Assembly (NCBI GenBank): GCA_016098155.1
Contig: JAAAJB010000033.1
Location: forward strand, 1-24,999
DNA: 24,999 nt
Source: Actinomortierella ambigua
Lineage: Eukaryota; Mortierellomycota; Mortierellomycetes; Mortierellales; Mortierellaceae
Direction of reading: 5' to 3'
Shown here: positions 9,237-20,353 of the stretch, one piece after another
Layout: each line of letters starts with the position of its first letter
Numbering within the stretch: the stretch's first letter is position 1
Program-made: the position numbers and the translations under genes
Notes under the pieces: generated by a model
What the model saw: the letters and a program-made list of their open reading frames with translations, nothing else
Told to the model about the DNA's origin: nothing
Database searches by the model: none

Positions 9237-9469
9237 ATGGCCATCATTGGAGATGCACATGACCGTGCGGTACACGAGGTTGACAACCGTGCAAAGGTGC
9301 TGGAACAATTTGAAGACATGAAGAAAATCCCATCATGGGAGGATCTTTTTGACTTCCTCCGAATGCAACACGACTTTTTTTTTTTCCTTCTCGTTATTTG
9401 CGGATCCTAAATTTCAACCTTCACAGGCCACAAAAAGAGGCTTTCATTCTTCGGCGCATGTTGCAATAA
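9237..9469 (+). CDS. Candidate short spliced protein gene, function unknown
   Basis: I do not recognise this protein. The ATG at 9237 opens a frame with protein-like composition, rich in Asp, Glu, Lys and Arg and including VEV/KVLEQFEDMKKIPSWEDL-type helical sequence. Unspliced, it stops at 9410 after 57 residues, the last part being a poly-Phe stretch translated from a T-run. A better model uses a 63-nt intron (9364/9365-9426) with a non-canonical GC donor (AAT|GCAACA), branch CCTAAAT and acceptor CTTCACAG. It continues as PQKEAFILRRMLQ and stops at 9467-9469, giving 56 aa. A leader intron with good sites (9149-9213) lies just upstream, which supports transcription. A truncated pseudogene or a noncoding spliced RNA are the main alternatives. 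Confidence 0.4.
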
Positions 9470-10491
9470 TAGAGGATGAAGATTATCTGCTATAGCCTCC
9501 TCTCCTACTCGAAACCAAAAAAAAAAAATCAATCGAGGAAAGCTTTCTCGTGCTTGCATCAAAGACCTGTGTTCGTATGGCTGGATCTGAAATCGACATA
9601 CGCTCTGTGGATTATGTGTTCAACAACGCCAAAATGTCACCTGACCTCGCTTGCGCGAGACTACTTTGTAGAACGCTTTTTTTTTACAGCAGTCCCACGG
9701 GGCATGCGAGGAAATACATGGCATGTGCGTATAATGTCACTTTGTAGAACGGACAACGGAATAAAGCCCCTCATATGATACACGTGCTCGGCGAAAGACG
9801 GATAATTTCGTGCACGCGCAGCACTCGTTCAGAATTATGGCTATTATTTAGAACCTCCGCACACGGTCAACTAAAATGATTGGATGGCTGGATCGTGCAC
9901 AGCCAAGTTGCGGCTCTTCTGCCACACTTCGCTCTCTAAAACTCCGGAATTTCACACGTATTTCAACTTCTATGCCGCCAATTAAAAAAAAAAAAAAAAA
10001 AAATGCTTAGAAACATGGTTCTGGCGCAACGATCGCCAAAAATACTCGATCACAGTGGCTTGATGCAACGGACTATACGCGTCCACAGTAATACTGCTTA
10101 CAAAACGTTAGATGACACCTGGACGCTTGACTGGTGCGGTGGCAGGATGTGACGAACAAAGGAAAAAAAAAAAGAGAGGCCGGCGATGAGACCACTTCAG
10201 TAGGCGCGAATGGAATAGATCAAGAACGTGCGAAAAAACAAAAAAATCGACACCCCTTTCAACTGAAAGCATATCCCTACTCCGTAGCCTGTGTGTCTCT
10301 CTGGCCGTAGAATTTTGTCCGCAGAACCCTATTCCTCACGCTCAAGTATACGAACCCTAGGATATGAAATGTAAACACTATTTTTTGTCATTCATTATTC
10401 TTTTCAGTGGCGTCCTACATAACATTGACCAATTTCTTATAACCTTAATCCTTTCACTTCCTGGTACACATACATACGCACACCCATTATT
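9470..10491. other. Intergenic region, no confident gene
   Basis: This stretch separates the candidate short gene from the end of the RPEL gene. It includes a 20-nt poly(A) run (9984-10003) and several shorter A/T runs. Two short frames have ordinary-looking residues: about 9577-9747 (starting M-A-G-S-E-I-D) and 10003-10152 (49 codons, ending DWCGGRM). Neither has a domain or a clear splice partner, and both are within what chance allows. AT-rich sequence at 10375-10491 is the probable 3' UTR of the minus-strand RPEL gene. Confidence 0.55.
9984..10003 (+). repeat. Poly(A) homopolymer run of 20
   Basis: Twenty consecutive A residues follow ATT and run straight into an ATG. No upstream retroelement-like sequence or target-site duplication was seen, so this is best read as a simple homopolymer. 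Confidence 0.9.
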
Positions 10492-11863
10492 CTAAAACTT
10501 CTTTCGTGAAGCCAGATACGCCTCCTGCTGCTGGCGGTACAACATCGCCTGCTGGATCAGCTGCTCATAGAACCGAACGTTGGGGCCGACACCAGGGCAG
10601 ACCATCCAGGCCGTGCGCGGTTCTGTCTTGAGGTAATGGCGCTCATTCAACATGGTGGCCAGACTCGGCCGTGAGTGATGGAACCAATGCCTCAGCCGCT
10701 CTGCCCGCAACAGGAAATGCAGCTGCGCCGTGATCGGCACCAGATCCGGCGACGTGGTCGAAAACGCCACAAGATGGTACGTCTGCAAGACCGCGGCCAG
10801 CCTCGGCGATCGGTAGAGCTCTTCGGGACTCGGCCGTCGTTGCACCAGTCGCGAGAGCCGGTCGCGCTCCATCGCCTTGCGCAGTCGCTCCATCTTGGGC
10901 ACGAGCACCATGCTCACGTTCTTTCGCCGACGAGGGGGGGAGGCGGTGGCTGTTGATACTGCTGCTGCTGTTGCTGTTGCTGTTGTTGCTGCTGCCTCTG
11001 CTGTTGAGGATGAGGACGGTGGAAGTGCTGAAAGTGACAACGTTGAAAATGGTGGTGGTGGTGCCGGTGGTGGTGCCGCGTGCGTGGCAATGGAGGGGAG
11101 CTCACCCATTTCGCTATCCCTCATGTTGTCATCGCCATCGTCCTTTTGATGCTCCTGTCCATAATCCATTTCCTCTTCTTCCAGCCCTCCTTCACCTTCA
11201 CTATCACCATCGCCGTTATCACTGCCATCACTGTCATTCATTGTGAGCAACCGCGATTGCTGCTGAGCGTGTCCAAGGAGTTCCAAGCTACTGATATTGC
11301 TGCCACTGCCGCTATCAGTACCAGTACCGGCAGTGTCATCGTGAAGATGGAGGTTATACGCAGCCCACCTCCGTCGAACTTCATCTTCCTCGTCATGGAC
11401 AAACATCTCTTGGGGCAACAAACCACGCTCAGCGAGCTCCAGCCAGGTTGGGCGGGTCCTGAGCTTTCGGCTGATGCGCTGGCTCAGGAATTGACGCTCG
11501 AGCCGACAGGACGCCTGGTAGGAGCGGACGGACGACTCGCCATTGATGTAGGCGCCCTCGCGAATATGTTGTTGGATGTGGACGCCTCGCAAGATGTTTT
11601 GCGAGGCTAGCTCGCCACGGCTTGGTCGGTGCGATAGGGATGAGGAAAGCCGGGCCGGGGTTCGGATCAGGAGAATATGCCGGCGGAGATGGCCGTCAAA
11701 GACTATCCGCCGCAGATGCTTGCATGTCAATGCTAGACTCTATATATATTTTTACAAAAAAAAATAATTTGGGGGGTGTTAGGAGCTGTTTGCTTACGAA
11801 ATAGATCCTCTTACCCCCCTCCTCTGTGTCTTGGCTTTCCCGCCATTTTTCCGTGTACAGCAT
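10492..11863 (-). CDS. RPEL-motif protein, putative G-actin-binding, two exons
   Basis: Probable actin-binding protein of 429 aa. Four RPEL-like motifs (hydrophobic..RP...(E)L....(I/L)L) are visible: SSLSHRPSRGELASQNIL (Arg-Pro at 52-53), SRKLRTRPTWLELAERGLLP (110-111), SRLVQRRPSPEELYRSPRL (316-317), and a more divergent RHWFHHSRPSLATMLNERHYL (371-372). RPEL motifs bind monomeric actin in MRTF and Phactr proteins; binding here is inferred. The long frame 10492-11732 has no ATG before the second motif. I therefore place the start in a 49-nt first exon (11863-11815, M-L-Y-T-E-K-W-R-E-S-Q-D-T-E-E-G), joined over an 82-nt intron (11733-11814) with donor GTAAGA, branch CTCCTAACA and acceptor TCTAG. 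A second ATG frame in the same exon (M-A-G-K-P-R-H-R) needs a poorer GAG acceptor. Between the motif pairs lies a Ser/Asp/Glu-rich and Ala/Thr-rich, probably disordered linker (about 145-285) encoded by trinucleotide-repeat-like DNA. Confidence 0.8.
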
Positions 11864-13163
11864 CCTTCCTCTGGAATTAGGTCAGCATTGGGCTGAAAGT
11901 ATGTACCAATTTTTTCTGTACAATCTGCACCTCACTCTATTCTTCAGATTATTGCGTGCTGCCTCGTGGGCAAGAGGTGTCTCATCTCATCTTCTTTGTG
12001 GAGCTACAACGCATGCATAAAGTGGTTGTTTTTTTGTTGGCTCACAGAGAATAAGTTGGGTGTGACAAGGACTAGTACAGAGTCTAGGAAGTCTTATACC
12101 ATGCGCATGTTCATGTTTCGCTAGGCAGTTTTTGGTCGTACATTCAACGAGTCGAAAGCGCGGCCAAACACGTGCCTCCCACGAAGATAGAAAAACTCCG
12201 AACAGATGCACTTTGACTTTTTTTTTTGTAAACCCCGCCGTTGCTGGATTTTAAACCCACTCCCAGTGGACGGACGGGAACTTTAGATAACAATAGGCTC
12301 TCGTTCCCTTTTGCTCCGATCTCCGTCTACCAAACGGACGATCCCTTTGCACGTTTTTTTTTTCTCTGACTTCCACGCTGATAAGCGGAGGAATATACGA
12401 ATGAGGGGAAAAGTACCTGTAGATCGATGTCCTCTGCATACTATTGGATGGGTAGATGGGAGAGCGTGTACGCAGTACCGCCCGAAGCGTAACAGAAAGT
12501 AAGTTGGTTAGTTCATCAAAGTACTCTGCACCGAGCCGCAGGTGCCCACAACCTTTTTTTTTCTTCTAGTGAAACTTCAAAACAGATATGTTTGTTTTTT
12601 TTCTTCCTTGGAACACAAAGAGCTGGTTGGGTATTGTCACTGCTGCGGTAAAGAGAGCGGGCAATCTTGGAGTATGAGATTATACATTACAGCCAATAGA
12701 TAGCATAGGACTTCATCAGGCAGGCTAAGGATTGCCATAGCGTACGAGTGATGTTTGTTGCCAAGTGCGAAATATGAGGAACAAAAAGGTGTTCACCTGT
12801 GGAGAGAATGGAGTGTTTTTTCTGGCAAATGAATGGAGTCAGTAGATGAGAAATGAGAAGAGGGATGAGCCACTTAGAGGAGGGAAGGAGGAGTGGCAAT
12901 GCAATAACCACGTTTGCTTTATGTCATCGCCCTTTTTCTCTCATTCACAGAGTGATGATTGATGCCAAGAGAAACAAAAAAAAAAAAAAAGTGTCGCGAA
13001 ATAGTCAGCCTTCCTCTCTCTTCTGAAACCTAGCCAACGGTGCGGGTTTAGTCTCTGTGAGGATCTGACAAGGTAAGATCTTTGTAACATTCACAGTACT
13101 GTGCTGCGTGAAGCACAAGCACAGAGCACACTAAAGTCGCGGAAAGAGATGGCCACAGGGGTA

Positions 13164-13166
<3 letters not shown>

Positions 13167-13201
<35 letters not shown>
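13167..13201 (+). repeat. (GA)n microsatellite
   Basis: About 17 uninterrupted GA units, in a longer purine-rich stretch (about 12820-13220). Confidence 0.95.
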
Positions 13202-13204
<3 letters not shown>

Positions 13205-13289
13205 AAAGAGAGGCTCGGATGCACAGAGAATGGTGACGAGTGATGCACCCAAGTTAACGGGGCCGCCAGTGCACCTTTTTTTTCAGTTA

Positions 13290-13312
13290 GACTCGACTTG
13301 ACTCGACTTGAC
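13290..13312 (+). repeat. Short tandem repeat of GACTCGACTT
   Basis: Two perfect copies of the 10-mer GACTCGACTT lie back to back, followed by a third partial, mutated copy (GACGCTTGAC). Confidence 0.85.
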
Positions 13313-14072
13313 GCTTGACAGAAGAATGCAACCAACAACTGGTCGGCGTATGTAGCTCTCTACTAGTCAACGCAGAGGCCAAAAGTCAATAAAGACTTCA
13401 TCCAGCCAGCTCTTCGTGTGGCGTGCCTGGCCACGTTGATCTCGTTGCGCAGTAAAGGAGAGGTGAGATCAAGGGGACGACGAGGGGAAAAGAGAGTACG
13501 CGTTGAAATGACACGATTTCTAGCTGCTATGACTACGACCAACAACAACAGGGTGGCCTTTTCTTACGCATTCGCCACATTTCTGTAGCCGTATGATGGG
13601 CTTTTTTTTATCCATCCATGGATCCTTGCAGCAATAAGCACTGTACACTCTATATTCGCTGCAGAAATATCCTGTGGTGCAGTTTACTCATTATGCCTAA
13701 ACTCGGATGTGGGGTGCAGAGAGAAGAAACAGTACGTCAGTGGGTGAAGGTTACAGAAGCTGAGAATGAGGGGAATGAAGCGCGAGGGGGGGGGGGACAA
13801 AGGAACAGGGAGAAGGAGTGGCAGTCTAGTGAGAACAATGACAAGGGGAGGGGGAGTCCTGGACAGTGGGAAAAAGAGCAATTGTGTGTGGGTTGTATGT
13901 CTCCTCCCCCCACCCCCTATTCGCCTCGTTCTCTCTCGTTCGCATGAACAAAGGGGAAGAAAATCATCCAATTCTCGCCCTTCTCGTTTTCTACCAATTT
14001 CCCGTGGCACATAACCCAACCTACAAACCCCACACTCCATACCTGTATGTATGTACACACCGTGTGTATGTA

Positions 14073-14092
14073 TGTGTGTGTGTGTGTGTGTG
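14073..14092 (+). repeat. (TG)n microsatellite
   Basis: Ten pure TG units preceded by imperfect TATG/TGTA units from about 14045. Confidence 0.95.
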
Positions 14093-14396
14093 GTTAGACT
14101 AGGAGGAAAGAAAAACTGCGCGGTTTGTGGGGGAAGGGGGGGAGAGCATTGGACAAGTTCGCGTGCGGGCCGCAACTTGAAACGTACAGAAGTACCCAAC
14201 AAACTTGAAAGAAATACCCCTTCTTTTCATATCGATGTTCACAGAACAGGCTCAGAGAAAGAGAGATGAATAAGTGAGTGGATGAGTGGGTGGGTGAGTG
14301 AGAAAGTGTATGCAGCACACTGCAGAAAACAGGGAGAGGGGAAGAAGGAAGCAACAGACCATTTGCATATCCTTGATCGCAATCGACGGCGATGAA

Positions 14397-14442
14397 CACA
14401 CACACACACACACACATACACATACACGCACACACGTACACA
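14397..14442 (+). repeat. (CA)n microsatellite
   Basis: Ten pure CA units (14397-14416) are followed by interrupted CA/TACA units. It is opposite in orientation to the (TG)n tracts at 14.07 and 14.54 kb. Confidence 0.95.
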
Positions 14443-14532
14443 TGTATAACATTCCCATCGCTTTACTAAAGTGATGGTGGAGTGGACGGGGAAGAGACAG
14501 CGAGAGACAGAGCAAGAGAAGAGAGGGGCGGA

Positions 14533-14537
<5 letters not shown>

Positions 14538-14571
<34 letters not shown>
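14538..14571 (+). repeat. (TG)n microsatellite
   Basis: About 16 pure TG units, followed by TTGTGCGTGTTGTGCGT, a small degenerate extension of the same tract. Confidence 0.95.
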
Positions 14572-15590
14572 GTGCGTGTTGTGCGTAAACAGAAGAAAAC
14601 AGGGGGCTAGATGCAATGCCCACAATATAATACGTAGTGACCTCGACTTGTCCGCCGCGCTCAGGGTAACGGCCAAGATCCGAAATCACATATTCACGCT
14701 CAACCGCTGAGCATCGCTGACAGTCGATACAGCAAGAGTGGCGAGACACAGGGATGGTGGCCCGACTTTTGTGAACGCTTGTGTCTTGCACCATTATTGA
14801 TTCATGAGAAGAACTCGTCACACAGAGCACAGAAAGGCGCTAGCCTCTCGCCCGTTACCCTCCTCAAAGCAGCAGTTCGTGGAGTACCCTGATGCTGGTT
14901 TTTTTTTTGTTATTTTTTATTGGTTTTCAGTGGGCACATACTCATTCACGCACAAGAACGTGGCGTCGTCTTCACCAGTTCGTCTCAATTTAGACTGTTG
15001 TGTTCTAGTAAGACGCATCCCCAAACAAAGAGGACCAGTCTGGTCCCCTGGTCTGTTGTCCACAACACTTGTGTCCGATCGAGGGAGCAGAGGATTGGGG
15101 AAAGACGGAAGGGGATGGTATGATTTTGGGGAGGGGGTTCTTGTCCTACCGCGGCAATCATTTTTTTGCTTGGACCATCATTATCTTTGAGTCCAAAAGT
15201 ATATACTTCTTTTCTTTCATTATTGTATTGAAATAAATCTGATGTTCTTTTTTTATTTTCCATTAGGTCTCCAGTGCGGATGCTCAGTTCTTGTAGATGA
15301 GCAACGCGCGTTTACGAAGGCGACTCCTGACTTCCTAATGCGAAAATGATCGGGAAAGCGGTTTTGGTCAATGCAGCGAAAATGAGCCAGCAGTAGGTGC
15401 AGGAATAGAATCTCATTCGATCTGTTTTGATGCCAATGCTTGGTTTGTGCGTACAACTTTCAAAAGGGCGTATATCCTATCTCATCACTCGGGTGGAGAG
15501 GGGAAACAAGGGCAGTGCAAAAGGCATTGACCAGAATCAAGATGCGGAGAATAATCGCAACCTTATTAGCAAGAGTTTGGTGTCAGTGTT

Positions 15591-15625
15591 AGAAAGGCGT
15601 AGAGATGCTAGAAAGGCGCAGAGAT
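15591..15625 (+). repeat. Tandem duplication of about 19 bp
   Basis: AGAAAGGCGTAGAGATGCT is immediately followed by AGAAAGGCGCAGAGAT, a near-identical copy with one substitution. No gene is associated. Confidence 0.8.
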
Positions 15626-17100
15626 CTTGTTCAAGAATGGATAGACTATGAGATAGACTTTGGATTGGAAGAAACAGAGGATCAAAAACCACAATGTCTG
15701 AATAGGGGGGGGGGAAGGAGAATGGATGGCAGCTATTAGTGATGTGGAGAGGAAGCACTTCTCTCCTGTCTGTCATCATATTTCGCTGTATGCATGCAAG
15801 AAAGGAAAGAGTCAAGAAGGGACGAATAAAGAAAAACAAAAAAAAAGGTGGGGTGAGATGAGGTCGCCGAAATGAAAGCTGATGCCTGCGACATCTGGTA
15901 AGCATGTACCTCGATGTGGAGAAGGAGGCATGACATTGCTGTCGAGGCGTGAGAGAGTAGCCAGCGATAAAGAACGGCAGCTCTTCTATAAGTTCACTCA
16001 CCAAAAATGTGTAGAGTCCGGGGGATAGGAAAGCTAATGCATCTGCAATGGTGGCAGTGGTAGTCTAACCTCGCATCCTCGCCTTCCACAACACATAGAG
16101 CCAATAAAGTTCTAGTGGCGAGCCAATCGGTCCATCCTGGATCTAGGAGTGAAAAGGGTGGATGATATGAAGTGAATGGCGCAGACAACCATCAATACTT
16201 TGTTCTACCAAAGCTGCTATTCTATTTCCAGAGTAGGACAAGGGAGTGTGCACCAACGTAAACAAAACGTCCAAACAAACATCAACAAATGGATGAGAAC
16301 AGTGTGGATAGCAGAGTTGTAGCACGCATAATTCTTGACCCCAACACTCCTCCTCGTCTCAGCGCTTGCGATGCACCCATACAGCCAGAGAAGCACGGTT
16401 TGTCATCCCTCTGGCCCTTTACTTGCGTTCTGACACATACACCCCACCTGGTCCAATGGTTGCAGCAGGTGTTGTCATTTATAGAGAGATACACGGCGGA
16501 AAACGGATTTAATTGAAAGCGGACCCCAAATCAAGAAATCCCGACCCTTAACGATAACCTTTGGAACCGGATGGTCTTAGAAAAGTCCCAGGACAAACAA
16601 AGAAGAAAATGCTTCAACGCAGGGATGGGGGGCAAAGCTTGGCACTTTGCGTGGCGAATGGTAGTCTTGGTCCCGACACGAGCAATGTTTACAGAGGATG
16701 GGCTAGTGATTCTCTCTCACAACTGTCCTACTTGAAGGAGGGCGTGTGTGGTGCGGTGTGTGTGCGTGTGTGTTGAAAGGGAGAGGGGAAAGAGAGAGCG
16801 AGAAAGCATTGGGCCAGCCGTACTCAATTCTATGGGTCAAGACAGAAGGAGCAATATGTCGGCTAGAGAGGCCTGTCTATCTTTCTATTCCTTATCTTCA
16901 AATTGAGGGGATTGAATGCAAAGCTGAACAGTATTCAATGGTCTGTGCATCCTGCTTTGCAGAAGAGTCTAGTGCGCCTTTGCTCGGACCAATCACGCAC
17001 ACGCCTCTGGGTCACTACCACTTCCCCCCAAGCCTCAGGTAGATTTGGGGAACAACAGTCTACCCAATACAACCAGTCTTCGATTACTTTTTAATGAGAG

Positions 17101-17217
17101 TGAAAGGTCTCGAGAGAATCGATTGAGGAGAGTGCGAGTGCGCGAGTGTGTCTGAGAGATAGATAGGTAGAGAGGGAGAGAGAGAGAAAGAGAGAAGGAG
17201 AGGGAGAGAGAAGAGCA
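17101..17217 (+). repeat. GA-rich purine tract
   Basis: Imperfect GA/GGA/GTA repeats including GAGAGAGAGAAAGAGAGAAGG. The polarity is purine on the plus strand, opposite to most tracts to its right. Confidence 0.85.
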
Positions 17218-18602
17218 GGGCTACTTTGAGTCGAGAGTCTCCTCCTTGTAAAGCGATGTACCTCAAGTCATGCAGTCTTGAAGGGTAGAGGTGCGCAAGT
17301 GAGGACTATCAAGTACGTACACATCGCTGGCCAGCTTGGATAGAATTTTCGATAGGCCAAGGAATAGATGATGAGACAAATCCAGTTCTGCGTACCCAAT
17401 TCTTCTATCCTGAAGAGATATGGCAATCTTGTGTATATGTCCACACAGGAGAACGCGAGCACCAGCATGTGTGTGTATGTTTGTGCGTGAAAGGAGAGAG
17501 AAAGAGTTTCTACTGTCGTTACTCTGCAGCGGGATGTTAAGCATGGTCATTGAGCCTCTTATTCATGTGTCAGGGAAGGATACAATGTGATAGCCTACCA
17601 AACACCTGGGGCCCCCCAGAATGGTGTGCGCCAGAAGCACAAACCTGCAGTGGTCTCGCAGTGATAACGGTTGATTTCTCCCCGCCAGTGGCGGTTATTC
17701 CAAGGGGTTACAAAGAAGGAAGGCGTGTTTCTGCTTGGACATGACCAATATATACACCAAATGTAAAAAAAGGCACGGCCTGCCTGCTGCTGTGAAAGAT
17801 AGGAAACGAAAAATTTTCCTTCCCACTTTTTTACTTCCGTCCAGAAGAAGGTTGAAGCTCCTACCTGAACTATTGCTCTTCAATTGTTTTTTTTTTTGTG
17901 CCCTTTATCTATCCTCGTTTTACTCCTTTGTTTCCTCTTGGTCTCCTTCTCTTTCTTTCTTTTTTGTTTTTGTTATTCTACCCCACGGCCTTTGACTCCA
18001 CAGCAAAATCCCACCAACAGACTTAACATCCAAGACAGCCAAAACTTTGTCTCCCTTCACTGTTATCGCCTCCGCGCTCACTTACGACTCCGCCTCTTTT
18101 GCCTCTTCCTTTCTCAACTCCTCCACTACGTAGCCTCGATTGCTCATTCGCCCTTTCCTTTATATCAACTCATCCACTCGGTTTTCTCCTCTTTTTTTTC
18201 CTTTGCCCTCCACCTTTCTTTCTTCTCCTACCTGACACGTCTTCTTCATTGTTGGCTGTCCAATCCCATAAGGACGTCGACCATCCGTCTCACTTCTTTC
18301 CTCTAGACATAGACTCTACTAGAAGTGGCCAGGTAACACTTTCACTACACGCACTCTTTCTCACAGCTGCTCTTTACCATTCACACACCCATTTTACACA
18401 CAAACCTTTCCCAACCTAGCAATGCGTTTCATCCACACCAACTTTATCTTTGCTGTCAAGTCTCTTCGGTTCCTATGTCCTTTACTCAATCTTTTTCGAG
18501 TGACAAACAAAACGGTCAATGTGCGAAGGGGTTGCGAGAAACAAGGGATTTGTGCCCTCAATCGTCGCTCTTGTTTGCCTTCGTATCGTTGTCATCCAAA
18601 GC

Positions 18603-18610
18603 CTCTCTCT

Positions 18611-18642
<32 letters not shown>

Positions 18643-18685
18643 TTCACACACACATACTCTCCCACTCTCACTCTCACTCTCTTTA
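18603..18685 (+). repeat. (CT)n microsatellite with CA interruption
   Basis: A long CT run (about 18603-18644) passes into CACACACA and then CTCTCACTCTCACTCTC. Confidence 0.92.
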
Positions 18686-19158
18686 TCTCTATTCAGGACC
18701 CGCCTGTTAACCGTCTTGGAGATAGAGAAGGGAGAGGGGGAAAGGTGTGTGTGTATGTTTGTGCGTTTTCGTGTGTGTTCTGTTGTGACATAATCGTACA
18801 GCGAATGGCTTGTGTTTGGGGTGCCTGTTTGTCCTTCAACTGCTCTTTCTTTCTCGGCTGTCCTCGAGCCCTTTGGGATGAGGATGTCCTATCGACGGGG
18901 AAAGAACCAATCTTGTGTGCGTGCAGCAAGCAACATCATTGGTGCACCTACTTCGTATCTATGATTTTCTGTTCTGAATGCACATATAGAGTAAAAGAGA
19001 GTGACGATCTCTTGACGGCATTGCCGTTCCCTGATACTCTCTCCCGATCTCTTGTTGTGGACACAAAAAAAGAGAAACGAGAAAAGAAAGCACCAGGTAC
19101 CGCCCGTACCATGCATCCATTCCGAAAAGACATGCGACAGTGTGCGTTGGCTGGGAGG

Positions 19159-19179
19159 GAGAGAGAGAGAGAGAGAGGG
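19159..19179 (+). repeat. (GA)n microsatellite
   Basis: About ten GA units inside a purine-rich stretch, short but pure. Confidence 0.9.
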
Positions 19180-20293
19180 GAAGGTAGGAAAGTAAACTTG
19201 CGACACAGGTGGGGGGAGGGGGAGGTGGAAAAGGGAAAATGGAAACAGCCGAGACCAGAGCACGCGCTTCTGGACTAGGCGTTTTCTCCATAAAAAGGGG
19301 GGGAAAGATCGTCGTTCCCTTTCTTTTTCTCTTTTTTCTTTTGTTTCCGCTTTTCGTGTGTTGTGTTGTATCTCCTCAGCTTACTTCTAGGACGCTACAC
19401 TTCACCTTTTTTCTTCCACAGACACCTCACCTTTCGCTTTCGTCAACCACCTTGCTCCGTATCGCACGCGTCAACTGTGTCGATTGGGTAAAATCAATCT
19501 TTCTTGACACCATACTCACTCACTCCTGGCTCCATTGCTGTTGCTTCGTTTGGCGTCACTCCTTCCTTCTCATCCCTACACTCTATGCCTCACCACCACA
19601 CACTCTCTTCTTTCTTGTTCTTCCTTGTTTTCTTGCCCTATAATGCTCAACAGTCGTTGCTTCTCTCTGTAGTGTCCACTGCACTGGGGCAGCAAGGAAT
19701 GACATGACTATTCCTCTCTCCTCTCCTCTCTCCTCTCTGTCTCTCTATCTCTATGTGTGCATGTGCGTGTGTGTGTGTGTGCATGGCATACGATAACCCC
19801 TGCCATCTCTCTATCCCTTCCTCTCAAGGACACTACTGCCCCTACTTTCTCTATCTTTGAGATGGTCCGCTCATGTTTTTTTCCCCCTTTCAGCGGGATA
19901 GGACAGGAGGCAAGATAACGCAATTGCTATCGCACCCCCTCCCCTCCCCTCTCTCCAACACAAAGTATAAGAGCTATCTCAGCACTGACTTTTTTTTTTT
20001 TTTTTGTAACTTCCCCTATCTCATACTTTGGTGAGGGAGGGGAGAGCAAGGGGGATGGGATAAGTCGAGGAGAAAGGGCGAGGGAGAATGGGAGGGAGAG
20101 AGAAGGAAGGAAAGCGAGTCAACATCCATTCTAACGCTCGTTTCTATCAGCATTGACCTCATTCTTGCAGCTAATCCATGTATCTATCTCCCTTCTCGCC
20201 ACTGCCCGAGATTGAGGATGACAGTTACTCGAAGACCTTTTTGTTTTCAGTTAAGGAGGAGCTGTGGGTTGTGCGAGGGGAGGGGGGGGAAGA

Positions 20294-20353
20294 GACACAC
20301 AGACTCACACACACACATACACATACACACACACACATTCGACAGACACACAC
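20294..20353 (+). repeat. (CA)n microsatellite, interrupted
   Basis: CA repeats interrupted by GA, TA and TTCGA, following a G-rich run (20277-20289). Confidence 0.92.

Larger units (their letters stand above)
11864..17880. other. Six-kb gene-poor, microsatellite-rich region
   Basis: I find no gene I can support. The DNA has scattered stops in all frames, frequent T or A runs, and several microsatellites (separate entries). The first few hundred bases are presumably the RPEL gene promoter. The best-looking frames are on the minus strand: 14778 down to about 14590 (about 60 ordinary residues before a (TG)n-derived Thr-His tail) and 17550-17263 (95 codons, ATG to stop). Neither shows a known domain. 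No tRNA-like T-arm with matching stems or rRNA-like block was noticed by eye. Confidence 0.6.

Noticed and set aside
10003..10152. 49-codon frame starting directly after a poly(A) run
   Set aside because: Length is within chance expectation and no neighbour, splice site or domain supports it.
12951..13030. Possible box C/D small nucleolar RNA (TGATGA ... CTGA)
   Set aside because: No terminal stem next to the boxes and a long poly(A) run inside. Spacing alone is weak evidence.
18475..19278. 267-codon plus-strand open frame
   Set aside because: Much of it is translation of (CT)n, CACA and (GA)n repeats (Ser-Leu, Thr-His, Glu-Arg runs). No domain is visible and no good start context.
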